From Martinezella lusitana (GTDB lineage Bacteria; Pseudomonadota; Alphaproteobacteria; Rhizobiales; Rhizobiaceae), in assembly GCF_900094565.1 (NCBI RefSeq), contig NZ_FMAF01000007.1, forward strand, positions 1 to 64,000: a DNA stretch of 64,000 nt. The letters run 5' to 3'. Numbering within the stretch: the stretch's first letter is position 1; each line of letters starts with the position of its first letter. The notes below the pieces were generated by a model. It had not been told where the DNA came from. It ran no database searches and saw nothing but the letters and a program-made list of their open reading frames with translations. Shown piece after piece: positions 10,101-17,805 of this stretch. The position numbers were made by a program, and so were the translations under genes.

Positions 10101-13100
10101 TGACATTCCTGGAGCTCGGCTTCGATTCACTCTTCGTCGGACAATTCGCGCAACGAATCGAGAAAGACTACAAGATCAAAGTTTCTTTCCGGGAGTTGCT
10201 CAGCGCGATACCCTCGGTCGCGGATCTGGCGCTCTATCTTGACGAGCAGATGCCACCGGACGCGGTAAAGGTGCCCGAGCCGCCGATGGTCGCGACACCT
10301 GTCGCAGTTGCACCGGCATCGGCTGCACCAATGCCCGTACAACTGCCGATACCAACGACGATTGCCGCCGCTCCAATACAGGCGATGCCGGGTGCTGGGT
10401 CGGATCTTGCCACGGTAATGCAATCGCAGCTCCAGATGGCGCAGTCCCTGTTCGCGCAACAATTGCTGATGCTGCAATCCATGCAGGGCGGCTCTCAACC
10501 CGTTGCCGCCCCCGTGCCCGAGCCGGTAGCCGTAAGCCCACAGGCGGCACCGCCCGCACCCATGCCGGCACCCGCAGCTGCTGAGCGCGTCCCTGCCGTT
10601 ACCGTCGAAAGCGATTTCGGCACCGAACGCATCAAGCTGTATCGCCCGAACGCAAAGAGCCTGGCACCGGAGATCTCCGCGACCAAACAGGCCTTCATTG
10701 CCGACCTGACGGCGGCCTATGAAACCAAGAACGCCAAGTCGAAGACCTTCACGCAGGAACATCGCAGCCACCTGGCCGATCCACGCTCGGCTTCGGGCTT
10801 CCGGGCGGACTGGAAGGAAATGGTGTTCCCGATCGTCTGCGAGCATTCGAAAGGCGCTTACATCTGGGACGTCGACGGCAATAAATATGTCGATCTGGTC
10901 AACGGCTTCGGGCAGACGGCCTTCGGTCACGCGCCCGATTTCGTGATCGATGCCATCAAGGATCAGGCTGACCGCGGCTTTGCCATCGGCCCACAGACGC
11001 CGCTGGCCGGCGAGGTGGCGAAGATGATCGCCGAGGTCACGGGCCATGAGCGCGTCACCTTCTGCAATACCGGTTCGGAGGCTGTCATGGCTGCCATGCG
11101 GCTTGCCCGCGCCGTCACCGGCCGCGACCGTGTCGTGGTCTTTGCCAACGATTATCACGGCCAGTTCGACGAAGTGCTGGTCAAGGGCCGCAACCGCTCC
11201 GACAAGCCGATTGCCTTGCCGGTCGCCTCCGGCATCCCGATGGCGTCCGTCTCCAATATGACAGTGCTGCGCTATGGCGCGCCGGAAAGCCTCGATTTCA
11301 TCCGCGCCAATGCCGACGAGATTGCCGCCGTCATCATCGAGCCGATCCAGAGCCGCCATCCGGAATTGCAGCCACGGGAATTCGTCCTCGAGCTGCGCGA
11401 TATCGCCACCAAATCCGAATTCGCCCTGGTCTTCGATGAAGTCGTCACCGGCTTCCGCGTCGATCCCGGCGGCATGCAGAAGATCTGGGGGATCAAGGGC
11501 GACATGGCGACCTATGGCAAGGTTGTCGGCGGCGGAATGCCGATCGGCGTGCTGGTCGGAAGCCCACGCTTCATGGATGCGCTCGATGGAGGCTACTGGG
11601 CTTATGGCGACGAGTCCGTCCCCATGACCGCTCCGACCTTCTTCGCCGGTACCTTCGTGCGTCATCCATTGACGCTCGCAGCCGCCCACGCCGTCCTGCA
11701 TCACATCAAGGGCGAAGGATCAGCCCTTTACGGTCGGGTCGTCGAGCGGACGGAAGCCTTGGTGGCAGAGATCAGGGCCGATCTTGCCCGGCGCGGCATG
11801 GCCGATGTCGTTCATGGTTACAAGAGCTGGTTCGCGACCGACTTCTCCAGCCAGGATGCGCTCGGGGCGCTCTTTTATGCCCAGATGCGCCTCAATGGCG
11901 TCCACATTCAGGACGGCTATCCCTGCTTCCTGACAACGGCGCATAGCGAGGAAGATTTCCGCGCGATTGCCAAGGCTTTCCGCGACAGTCTCGATGCCAT
12001 GCAAGCAGTCGGGATCTTCACGCCCATCCAAGACCACATCGCCCCTCCGGAGCAGATCCGGGCTGCGGTCCCGGCACCCATCTCGCCACCTCAATCCGCG
12101 CCGCTGACGGAGGCGCAAACGGAGATCTGGCTGGCGGCCCAGGCAGGCGATGAGGCATCCTGTTCGTTCAATGAGTCCTTCTCATTGACGCTGGAAGGGG
12201 CTTTCGATGAGAACGCATTCCGCAAGGCCTTCGACACGGTCGTTGCCCGCCATGATGCGCTTCACATCCGCTTCGATCGGAGCGGCGAGCACTTTCAGTT
12301 CATCCCTGGTTTCAAGCTCGATCTGCCGTCTTTAGATGGTGTCGACCAGGCAGGCCTCGCTCAGATCCTCGATGATGAGGCTCATACACCCTTCGATCTG
12401 ATCAACGGACCGCTGGCGCGCGCCTGCGTCGTCAAGCTTGCGGCCGATAAGCATGTGCTGGTCTTCACCGCCCATCACATCATCTGCGACGGCTGGTCGA
12501 TCAACACTTTCGTCGATGAACTCTCAACCGCCTATGGCGCCTACCAGGCGGGCACCGCGCCGCAGTTCCAACCGGCTTTGTCCTTCGCCACCTACTCGAC
12601 GGACCTCGCACCCAGACCGGAGAAATCACAGGTCACCGAACAATTCTGGCTCGATCAGTTCAAGACGGTTCCGGACTTGCCTGACCTGCCGCTCGACCGG
12701 CCTCGGCCGGAATATCGGAGTTTCGCTGGTGGAACCTGCACGGGCTACATCGACGCCGATGTCTACAAGGCTCTGAAGAAGAGAGGCGCGAAATCCGGGG
12801 CGACGCTGTTTTCCACGCTGCTCGCCACGCTGCAGGTGATGATCACGCGTCTGTCCGGTCAGGACGATATCGTGATCGCGATCCCCTCGGCCGGTCAGAG
12901 CCTGCTCGACGGGCAGATCCTTGTCGGCCATTGCGTCAATCTTCTGCCGCTGCGTCAGGCAGTGGCACAGGCAGAGCCCTTCCTGGCCCATCTGAAGGCA
13001 ACGCAGCAGCTGGTTTTTCAGGCCTTCGAGCATCAGGACTACACCTACGGCACGCTGGTGCGCCGGCTGAACGTAAAACGCGACTCGCGGCGCCTGCCCC

Positions 13101-15274
13101 TCACCGAAATCCAGTTCAATCTGGAGCGCATCGCCGGTGGATCGGCCTTCGGCAACCTCAAGCCAACGATGGAGCCGAATGCCAAGGCGTTCTCCAACTT
13201 CGACCTGTTCTTCAACATGATCGAAGCTGCCGATCACATTCGTATCGATGTCGATTACAACGCCGACGTTTTCGACCGCACCACGGTTGAACGATGGATC
13301 GGCCATTTTTCGACGCTGGCTGCGGCTCTGGCAAAGGACATGGATCGGAAGATCTGCGAGCTGCCGTTGCTGTCGGCACAGGAGCAATCCTGGTTGATCG
13401 ATGACCTCAACCATACGGCGGTGCCCTACGATCACGATCAGTTCATGTTCTCGCTCTTCGCCAGAAGGGCCGCCGAGAGCCCGAATGCCGTCGCCGTTCA
13501 ACATGCTGGCCAGGCAATGACTTACGGAGAACTCGAGGCCCGCTCGAACCAGCTCGCCCTTTACCTGCAGATGGCAATTCCCGAGCCCGGCCGACGTGTT
13601 GCGCTTCTGGTCGAACGGTCGCTAAATATGATCGTCGCCCTTCTCGCCGTCATGAAGGCAGGGCATGTTTATGTGCCGATGGACCCGGGCCATCCCGAGG
13701 CGCGCCTGCGTCAGACGCTGGATGTCGCCCGCATCGGGGGCCTGATTTGCGACAGCGACGACATGGCTCGACTGGTCGCCGCCAACACCCCCGTCATCCG
13801 CCTTGACAAGGATGCCAAGGCGATCGGCTCGATGACCGGCGCGCCCTTGAAGACCTTATCCTTCGACACGTCGGGTCCGGCCTACGTCATCTTCACCTCC
13901 GGCTCCACCGGCATGCCGAAGGGGGTCGAGGTCTCTCACCGGGCGCTCACCAACTTCCTTCTCTCCATGGCAAAGGAACCCGGCTTCAGCGCCGAAGACA
14001 CGCTCGTTGCGGTGACGACGATCTCCTTCGACATTGCTGGGTTGGAGCTCTACCTGCCGCTGATATCGGGCGGAAAGGTCGTCATCGCCGACCGCAACCA
14101 GGTTCAGGACGGCTTCGCACTTGTGAAGCTCATCGAGGAGCACGACGCCACGGTCTTGCAGGCGACGCCAACGCTTTGGCAGATGCTGGTGGAGGCCGGT
14201 CTCAAGGAGCGGAAGACGCTGAAAATGCTCTGCGGCGGGGAACCCTTGCCGCGGGAGTTGGCGAGATCGCTGTTGGCGATCGGAGGCCAGCTGTGGAACA
14301 TGTATGGCCCGACGGAAACGACGATCTGGTCATCGTTGCAGCGCATCACGGATGCCGATCAGCCGATCACCATTGGCCACCCGATTGCCAACACGCAACT
14401 CTACATTCTCGATCGGAGCAATAGTGTTGCGCCGATTGGCGTCATCGGCGAGCTGCATATCGGCGGCGATGGATTGGCGGAAGGATATTTCGATCGCCTT
14501 GATCTCACCGAAAAGGCCTTCGTCCCGCATTGCTTTACCGTCGGCAAGCCGAAGCGGCTCTATAAGACCGGTGATGTCGGCCGGCGTCTTGCCGATGGAT
14601 CCTTACAGTTGCTTGGCCGGCGCGACCAGCAGATCAAGCTGCGTGGCTTCCGCATCGAACTCGGCGATATAGAAGCCGTCGTCGCGAAAGCGGAAGGCGT
14701 GCGTCAATGCGCCGTCGTCCTGGCCGAAAACCAGAAAGGTGACCGCTCGCTCGTCTGCTACATTGTGCCGGCCGCCAACGGCAAGGATATCTCCTCTGCC
14801 GATATCGCCGCCCATGCGCAGTCCAGCCTCCCGGCTCATATGGTTCCGGCCTTCTGGGTGATGGAAAGCGAGCTGCCTCATACCGCCAACGGCAAGCTCG
14901 ACCGCAAGACGCTGCAACAACGTGGGGTGCCGCAGCGTGAAGTGGCCCAGACCAAGGCCCCGCCAAAAACCGAGATGGAAGAGCGGCTGCTGACGATCTG
15001 GCAAGATGTGCTCGATCTCGGCGACATCGGTGTCGACGACAATCTCTACGCACTGGGCGCCGATTCACTTACCATCTTCCGCATCGCTGCCCGGATGCGC
15101 GACGATGGCCTGCCGCTGGAGGCAAAGCACTTGCTTCGCCATCCATCGATTGCGGCGCTGGCGGCCTTTGCCGGCAGCTTGGAAGAGGCTTCACCCGATC
15201 CTATTCAGCTCCACGTTCCATCCTTGCGAGATTTTCGTAACGGCGCACGCCGCGGCCTGGGGACAGCACTATGA
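7163..15274 (+). CDS. Hybrid PKS-NRPS: KS-AT-ACP-aminotransferase-C-A-T
   Basis: A 2703-residue megasynthase. Ketosynthase (about 25-460) has the full triad C203 (SACSTS), H339 (ECHGTAT) and H379 (KGNIGH). Acyltransferase (about 550-870) has GHSVGE with S648 and HAFH at 744-747, the malonyl-type signature. An acyl carrier follows (GFDSL, S989), then a Pro/Ala/Gln-rich linker (about 1030-1145), then a class III aminotransferase (about 1150-1600; PLP lysine K1453 in YGKVVGGGMP). The condensation domain (from about 1645) has intact HHIICDG (H1771, H1772). The second adenylation domain (about 2095-2580) reads D-I-L-Q-L-G-M-I-W-K, one change from the known glycine code. The last thiolation domain has S2635. 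No ketoreductase is present, so the beta-keto group should be transaminated to a beta-amine, as in iturin/mycosubtilin-type synthases. Both ends overlap neighbours by four bases, giving a three-gene coupled assembly line. Confidence 0.95.
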   Translation: MKASHHGQGEEPDFLDSEDLVGQGSGHIAIIGMSGRFPGAPSVDELWQLVCEGRDVFSRFSPDEIEDAFTDEERSQPNYVAARPHLPDVGMFDAEFFGMFPREAAVTDPQHRVFLEICWEALESGGYDAQRYNGMIGVFAGCSMPTYLINNVLRDRAKAEEFTSNYQIGCFHELVGALNDTLATRVAYKLDLRGPAFTVQSACSTSLLAVSQACQNLLTYSCDMALAGGVSITIPQRRGYMYQDGGMASPDGTCRPFDANAAGTVFASGAGVVLLKRQEDALRDGDHIYAVIRGYGINNDGSDKVGFVAPSAEGQAEAIAAALANAAVEPSTIGYVECHGTATPLGDPIEFNGLKRAFAQNPPTAASCALGSIKGNIGHMDAAAGVTGLIKAALVLGSAKIPPMANYKQPNPHIDLDHSPFYIPTAMIDWPQGQGPRRAGVSSFGVGGTNVHVVLEEPPRRRLQAEELGRRYILPLSARSKPALATMRAALGDHLAKNPKISVMQLAHTLQEGRREFSHRLAISASSVEDAIGRLTTENYQSFIAADEPPVAFMFPGQGAQYVGMGAGLYRSEPEFTRWIDRGAELLKMTLGLDLRDYICHTGPVTQAITDEQRETRIAQPCLYLVEYALARLWLSRGVKPYAMIGHSVGEFVAATLANVISFEDGLRLVANRGRLMQHQPQGAMVSVRADVETTSSYLRGEVEIAAINAPKLCVISGPFADIDRVCGELESANIAFSRLHTSHAFHSAMMNDAAEALRQETEKVTYGTATMPFISCVTGDWQTGELGTSPDYWAMHCRDTVRFADGLATLCRDRKPILLEVGPGRTLSVFAAQTIARDDLAAVVQSLPEHDRASAAAETLAEAHGKLWMAGCSLVWPALPIAAKQRLVLPTYPFQRQRHWIDAPASARRASAQQISAMPGNPTITIPVASDVNLAEENKSMNVAAPISASHRVLTLETSLLTLLSDMSGETLGPDERAVTFLELGFDSLFVGQFAQRIEKDYKIKVSFRELLSAIPSVADLALYLDEQMPPDAVKVPEPPMVATPVAVAPASAAPMPVQLPIPTTIAAAPIQAMPGAGSDLATVMQSQLQMAQSLFAQQLLMLQSMQGGSQPVAAPVPEPVAVSPQAAPPAPMPAPAAAERVPAVTVESDFGTERIKLYRPNAKSLAPEISATKQAFIADLTAAYETKNAKSKTFTQEHRSHLADPRSASGFRADWKEMVFPIVCEHSKGAYIWDVDGNKYVDLVNGFGQTAFGHAPDFVIDAIKDQADRGFAIGPQTPLAGEVAKMIAEVTGHERVTFCNTGSEAVMAAMRLARAVTGRDRVVVFANDYHGQFDEVLVKGRNRSDKPIALPVASGIPMASVSNMTVLRYGAPESLDFIRANADEIAAVIIEPIQSRHPELQPREFVLELRDIATKSEFALVFDEVVTGFRVDPGGMQKIWGIKGDMATYGKVVGGGMPIGVLVGSPRFMDALDGGYWAYGDESVPMTAPTFFAGTFVRHPLTLAAAHAVLHHIKGEGSALYGRVVERTEALVAEIRADLARRGMADVVHGYKSWFATDFSSQDALGALFYAQMRLNGVHIQDGYPCFLTTAHSEEDFRAIAKAFRDSLDAMQAVGIFTPIQDHIAPPEQIRAAVPAPISPPQSAPLTEAQTEIWLAAQAGDEASCSFNESFSLTLEGAFDENAFRKAFDTVVARHDALHIRFDRSGEHFQFIPGFKLDLPSLDGVDQAGLAQILDDEAHTPFDLINGPLARACVVKLAADKHVLVFTAHHIICDGWSINTFVDELSTAYGAYQAGTAPQFQPALSFATYSTDLAPRPEKSQVTEQFWLDQFKTVPDLPDLPLDRPRPEYRSFAGGTCTGYIDADVYKALKKRGAKSGATLFSTLLATLQVMITRLSGQDDIVIAIPSAGQSLLDGQILVGHCVNLLPLRQAVAQAEPFLAHLKATQQLVFQAFEHQDYTYGTLVRRLNVKRDSRRLPLTEIQFNLERIAGGSAFGNLKPTMEPNAKAFSNFDLFFNMIEAADHIRIDVDYNADVFDRTTVERWIGHFSTLAAALAKDMDRKICELPLLSAQEQSWLIDDLNHTAVPYDHDQFMFSLFARRAAESPNAVAVQHAGQAMTYGELEARSNQLALYLQMAIPEPGRRVALLVERSLNMIVALLAVMKAGHVYVPMDPGHPEARLRQTLDVARIGGLICDSDDMARLVAANTPVIRLDKDAKAIGSMTGAPLKTLSFDTSGPAYVIFTSGSTGMPKGVEVSHRALTNFLLSMAKEPGFSAEDTLVAVTTISFDIAGLELYLPLISGGKVVIADRNQVQDGFALVKLIEEHDATVLQATPTLWQMLVEAGLKERKTLKMLCGGEPLPRELARSLLAIGGQLWNMYGPTETTIWSSLQRITDADQPITIGHPIANTQLYILDRSNSVAPIGVIGELHIGGDGLAEGYFDRLDLTEKAFVPHCFTVGKPKRLYKTGDVGRRLADGSLQLLGRRDQQIKLRGFRIELGDIEAVVAKAEGVRQCAVVLAENQKGDRSLVCYIVPAANGKDISSADIAAHAQSSLPAHMVPAFWVMESELPHTANGKLDRKTLQQRGVPQREVAQTKAPPKTEMEERLLTIWQDVLDLGDIGVDDNLYALGADSLTIFRIAARMRDDGLPLEAKHLLRHPSIAALAAFAGSLEEASPDPIQLHVPSLRDFRNGARRGLGTAL

Positions 15275-17754
15275 GCATCTTTGACAACAGCCCCGACGGT
15301 TCGCGTACCGAACCGCAAATCATCGGCGAGTTTCCGTGCACGCAGACGCAATTGCGTTGCTGGATTATCGACCAGCTCAGCCCGGGCAATCCCGCACTCA
15401 ATGTCGCGGTTCGCTGGGAAATCCGCGGCGCCTTCAAGGCGTCAACCCTTGAGGCGGCTTTCCGCAAGGTGGTTCAGCGCCATGAGATTCTCAGAACTCG
15501 CTTCGTCGAACGGAATGGCCATCCCTTCCAGCAGGCAGTCAGCGAGATCAATTTCAAGATGTCGGTGATCGATCTTCGAGGCATGGCGCCCGAGCAGCGC
15601 CAGGCAAGAATCCTGTCGATCGGCGAGGAGACGGCGCAAGCCCCGTTCGACCTGAGCACGCCCGGCCTGTTTCGCGTCACCTTGCTGATGGCCGAAAACG
15701 AGCGCGGTGTCTTGCTCATAACAGCTCATCAGAGCTGCTTCGACGGCTGGTCGATCCGCGTCCTCGGGCGGGAGGTTGGTGAAATCGCCGCGGCGATTGA
15801 TGCCGGCAGGCAGCCGGTATTGCCCGAGCTGCCGTTGCAGTATGGCGACTACGCGCTCTGGCAGCAGGAGTACCTGCAAGGCTACGGCTTCGAGACGGAA
15901 AAAACGTTCTGGCGAGAGACGCTGAAGGATGCGCCCTATTTCGAGGTCGCTCCCGATCGCCCGCGCGGCGCCGTCAAGACCAGTCACGGCAATATCCTGT
16001 CGATCGCCCAGCCTCTCGCCTTCAGCGAGCGCATGGATGCCGCCGCCCGCGCACACCGTGTTTCGCAGTACAGTTACGGCGCGGCCATCGTCAGCGCTGT
16101 CCTCCATCGGCTGACGCAGGCCCCGACCGTCCTGTTCGGCTCGCAGGTCGCCGGCCGCGAGCACAGTGATCTGGAAGATCTGATCGGCGTCTTCATCAAC
16201 AATCTGGTGCTGCGTTTCGATTTTGCTTCCGATGTTTCCTTCGCCGAGCATATCCACGCGGTCAGCGAAACGGTCGAAGGGGTTTTGAACCATCAGCGTA
16301 TGCCGTTCAACAAGCTGGTCGAGCTGATCAACCCCGTTCGTGATCCCGCCCGCAATCCGCTGATCTCTGTGAATTTCAATCTGCAGAAAGCGTTTCTGGA
16401 GGATCGTCGCTATGGCGGCTTCGAGCTGATCAGCTCGGCCTCGCAATCGCCCGGCGTCATCTACGATCTCAGTTTCATCATGATCGGCCGACCGACCGGC
16501 TGGCGCATGTCGATCGAATACAATGCCGATCTCTTCGAGGTCGAGACGATAGAAAGCCTCTTACAGTTGTGGCGGCAAGCTTATGAAATTGCTCTCGAAC
16601 ACCCAGAGGCGCCGCTTTCTTCGCTCATTGCGCCTGAGCGGCAAACGGCGACCCACGTCAAGGATGCGTCGGTCGGCGGCTCCACCGCAAGCAGCCCGTC
16701 AACCGATACACAAATGGAAACGCTTGCTGCTCTCTGGAGAGACATCCTACAAGTTCAGCAGATACGACCGGAAGATGATTTCTTCGCGCTCGGCGGTCAT
16801 TCGCTTCTGGCGCTACGGCTTCTTTCGGCAGTCCGAACTACGTTCAATGCTCCGGCGACACTGGAACTTCTATTCAAAAAGCCGACGTTTGCTGGCTTTG
16901 CTGCAGCGATCTTCGACCGCGGGGAAGCGCAGGCGTCCCGCGAAGAAGCCGCGAACCCGTGGGAGTTAGTCACCTGCAAGCAGGGTACCGGAACGGCGGC
17001 GGTTTATACGCTCAACCATCCGTTTCTCTATTACCGTTTGGCCAACGAATTGCCGGCTACGGTATCGGTCCACAACGTCAACATGTTTCATGCGGATCTC
17101 GAAAGCGGCCTGGCCGATCTCCCGATCGAAGATATCGCACGCCATGCGATAGACACCATGCAAATCGATGCGAGCGCCGGGCCCGTCGCGATCGTCGGCC
17201 TCTGCGTCAACGGCATCGTCGCGATGGAGGTAAGCCGGCAGTTACGCGAAAAGGGCATCGAGGTCGGCTTTACCGCAATGATCGATGCATGGGCGCCGGG
17301 CTATTTCGCCTCGCTGCCGAAACGGGAGCAGAAACGTTGGGGTCGGGAGCGGCGGAGCAAGCGCCTTGCCTATTTCACCAAGAAACTGCTGCTGGGACGC
17401 ATTCGTCTGATCGACTATCTCAAGGAGTTCGAAATCTCTCTCGCTCTTCTGAGGCTGTTTGGCGTCAAGGCAGGTGAATATTCCCCTGAGGAGCAGGCCA
17501 ACGACGCTGTCACCAAATTACTGGTGATAGCCGCACGTCGCTACAAGCCGGCACAAGTCAGGGACCCCAGCGTGATCCTGTTGCGCAGCCGCGCCAACCA
17601 TCCCCGGGCTCGCAAGTTGTTGTTTGGCTGGGGCGAGGCCGTCGCGGCAGACACCATGGTCGTCGATATCGATGGCTGGCACGAGGATTCGCTTACCAGC
17701 AACGGTATTCGCGATCTGGCATCGATCTTCTCTCAAAAGCTCATCGGCAAGTAG
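15271..17754 (+). CDS. NRPS termination module: condensation, thiolation, thioesterase (C-T-TE), atypical active sites
   Basis: An 827-residue protein. The condensation domain (about 20-450) has HQSCFDG at 153-159, so the second, catalytic histidine of HHxxxDG is replaced by Q154. A thiolation domain follows with FFALGGHSLLAL and carrier serine S511. The C-terminal thioesterase (about 565-825) has GLCVNG where GxSxG is expected, putting C645 at the nucleophile position; D672 (27 residues later) and H804 (DGWHEDSL) complete a plausible triad at spacing close to the enterobactin-type TE. There is no adenylation domain, so the carrier would have to be loaded in trans or used only as a transfer site. 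The ATG overlaps the previous stop (ATGA). The TE could hydrolyse, cyclise or transfer the chain to an amine; the sequence does not decide. Confidence 0.92.
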   Translation: MSIFDNSPDGSRTEPQIIGEFPCTQTQLRCWIIDQLSPGNPALNVAVRWEIRGAFKASTLEAAFRKVVQRHEILRTRFVERNGHPFQQAVSEINFKMSVIDLRGMAPEQRQARILSIGEETAQAPFDLSTPGLFRVTLLMAENERGVLLITAHQSCFDGWSIRVLGREVGEIAAAIDAGRQPVLPELPLQYGDYALWQQEYLQGYGFETEKTFWRETLKDAPYFEVAPDRPRGAVKTSHGNILSIAQPLAFSERMDAAARAHRVSQYSYGAAIVSAVLHRLTQAPTVLFGSQVAGREHSDLEDLIGVFINNLVLRFDFASDVSFAEHIHAVSETVEGVLNHQRMPFNKLVELINPVRDPARNPLISVNFNLQKAFLEDRRYGGFELISSASQSPGVIYDLSFIMIGRPTGWRMSIEYNADLFEVETIESLLQLWRQAYEIALEHPEAPLSSLIAPERQTATHVKDASVGGSTASSPSTDTQMETLAALWRDILQVQQIRPEDDFFALGGHSLLALRLLSAVRTTFNAPATLELLFKKPTFAGFAAAIFDRGEAQASREEAANPWELVTCKQGTGTAAVYTLNHPFLYYRLANELPATVSVHNVNMFHADLESGLADLPIEDIARHAIDTMQIDASAGPVAIVGLCVNGIVAMEVSRQLREKGIEVGFTAMIDAWAPGYFASLPKREQKRWGRERRSKRLAYFTKKLLLGRIRLIDYLKEFEISLALLRLFGVKAGEYSPEEQANDAVTKLLVIAARRYKPAQVRDPSVILLRSRANHPRARKLLFGWGEAVAADTMVVDIDGWHEDSLTSNGIRDLASIFSQKLIGK

Positions 17755-17805
17755 ATGTCAGTAGTTTGGGCGGCAACGGGCGAGGCCACGCAAGGAAACA
17801 CAATT

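Noticed and set aside
10127-11704. A 525-codon minus-strand open frame
   Set aside because: Antisense to the aminotransferase part of the hybrid synthase, with no family motif.
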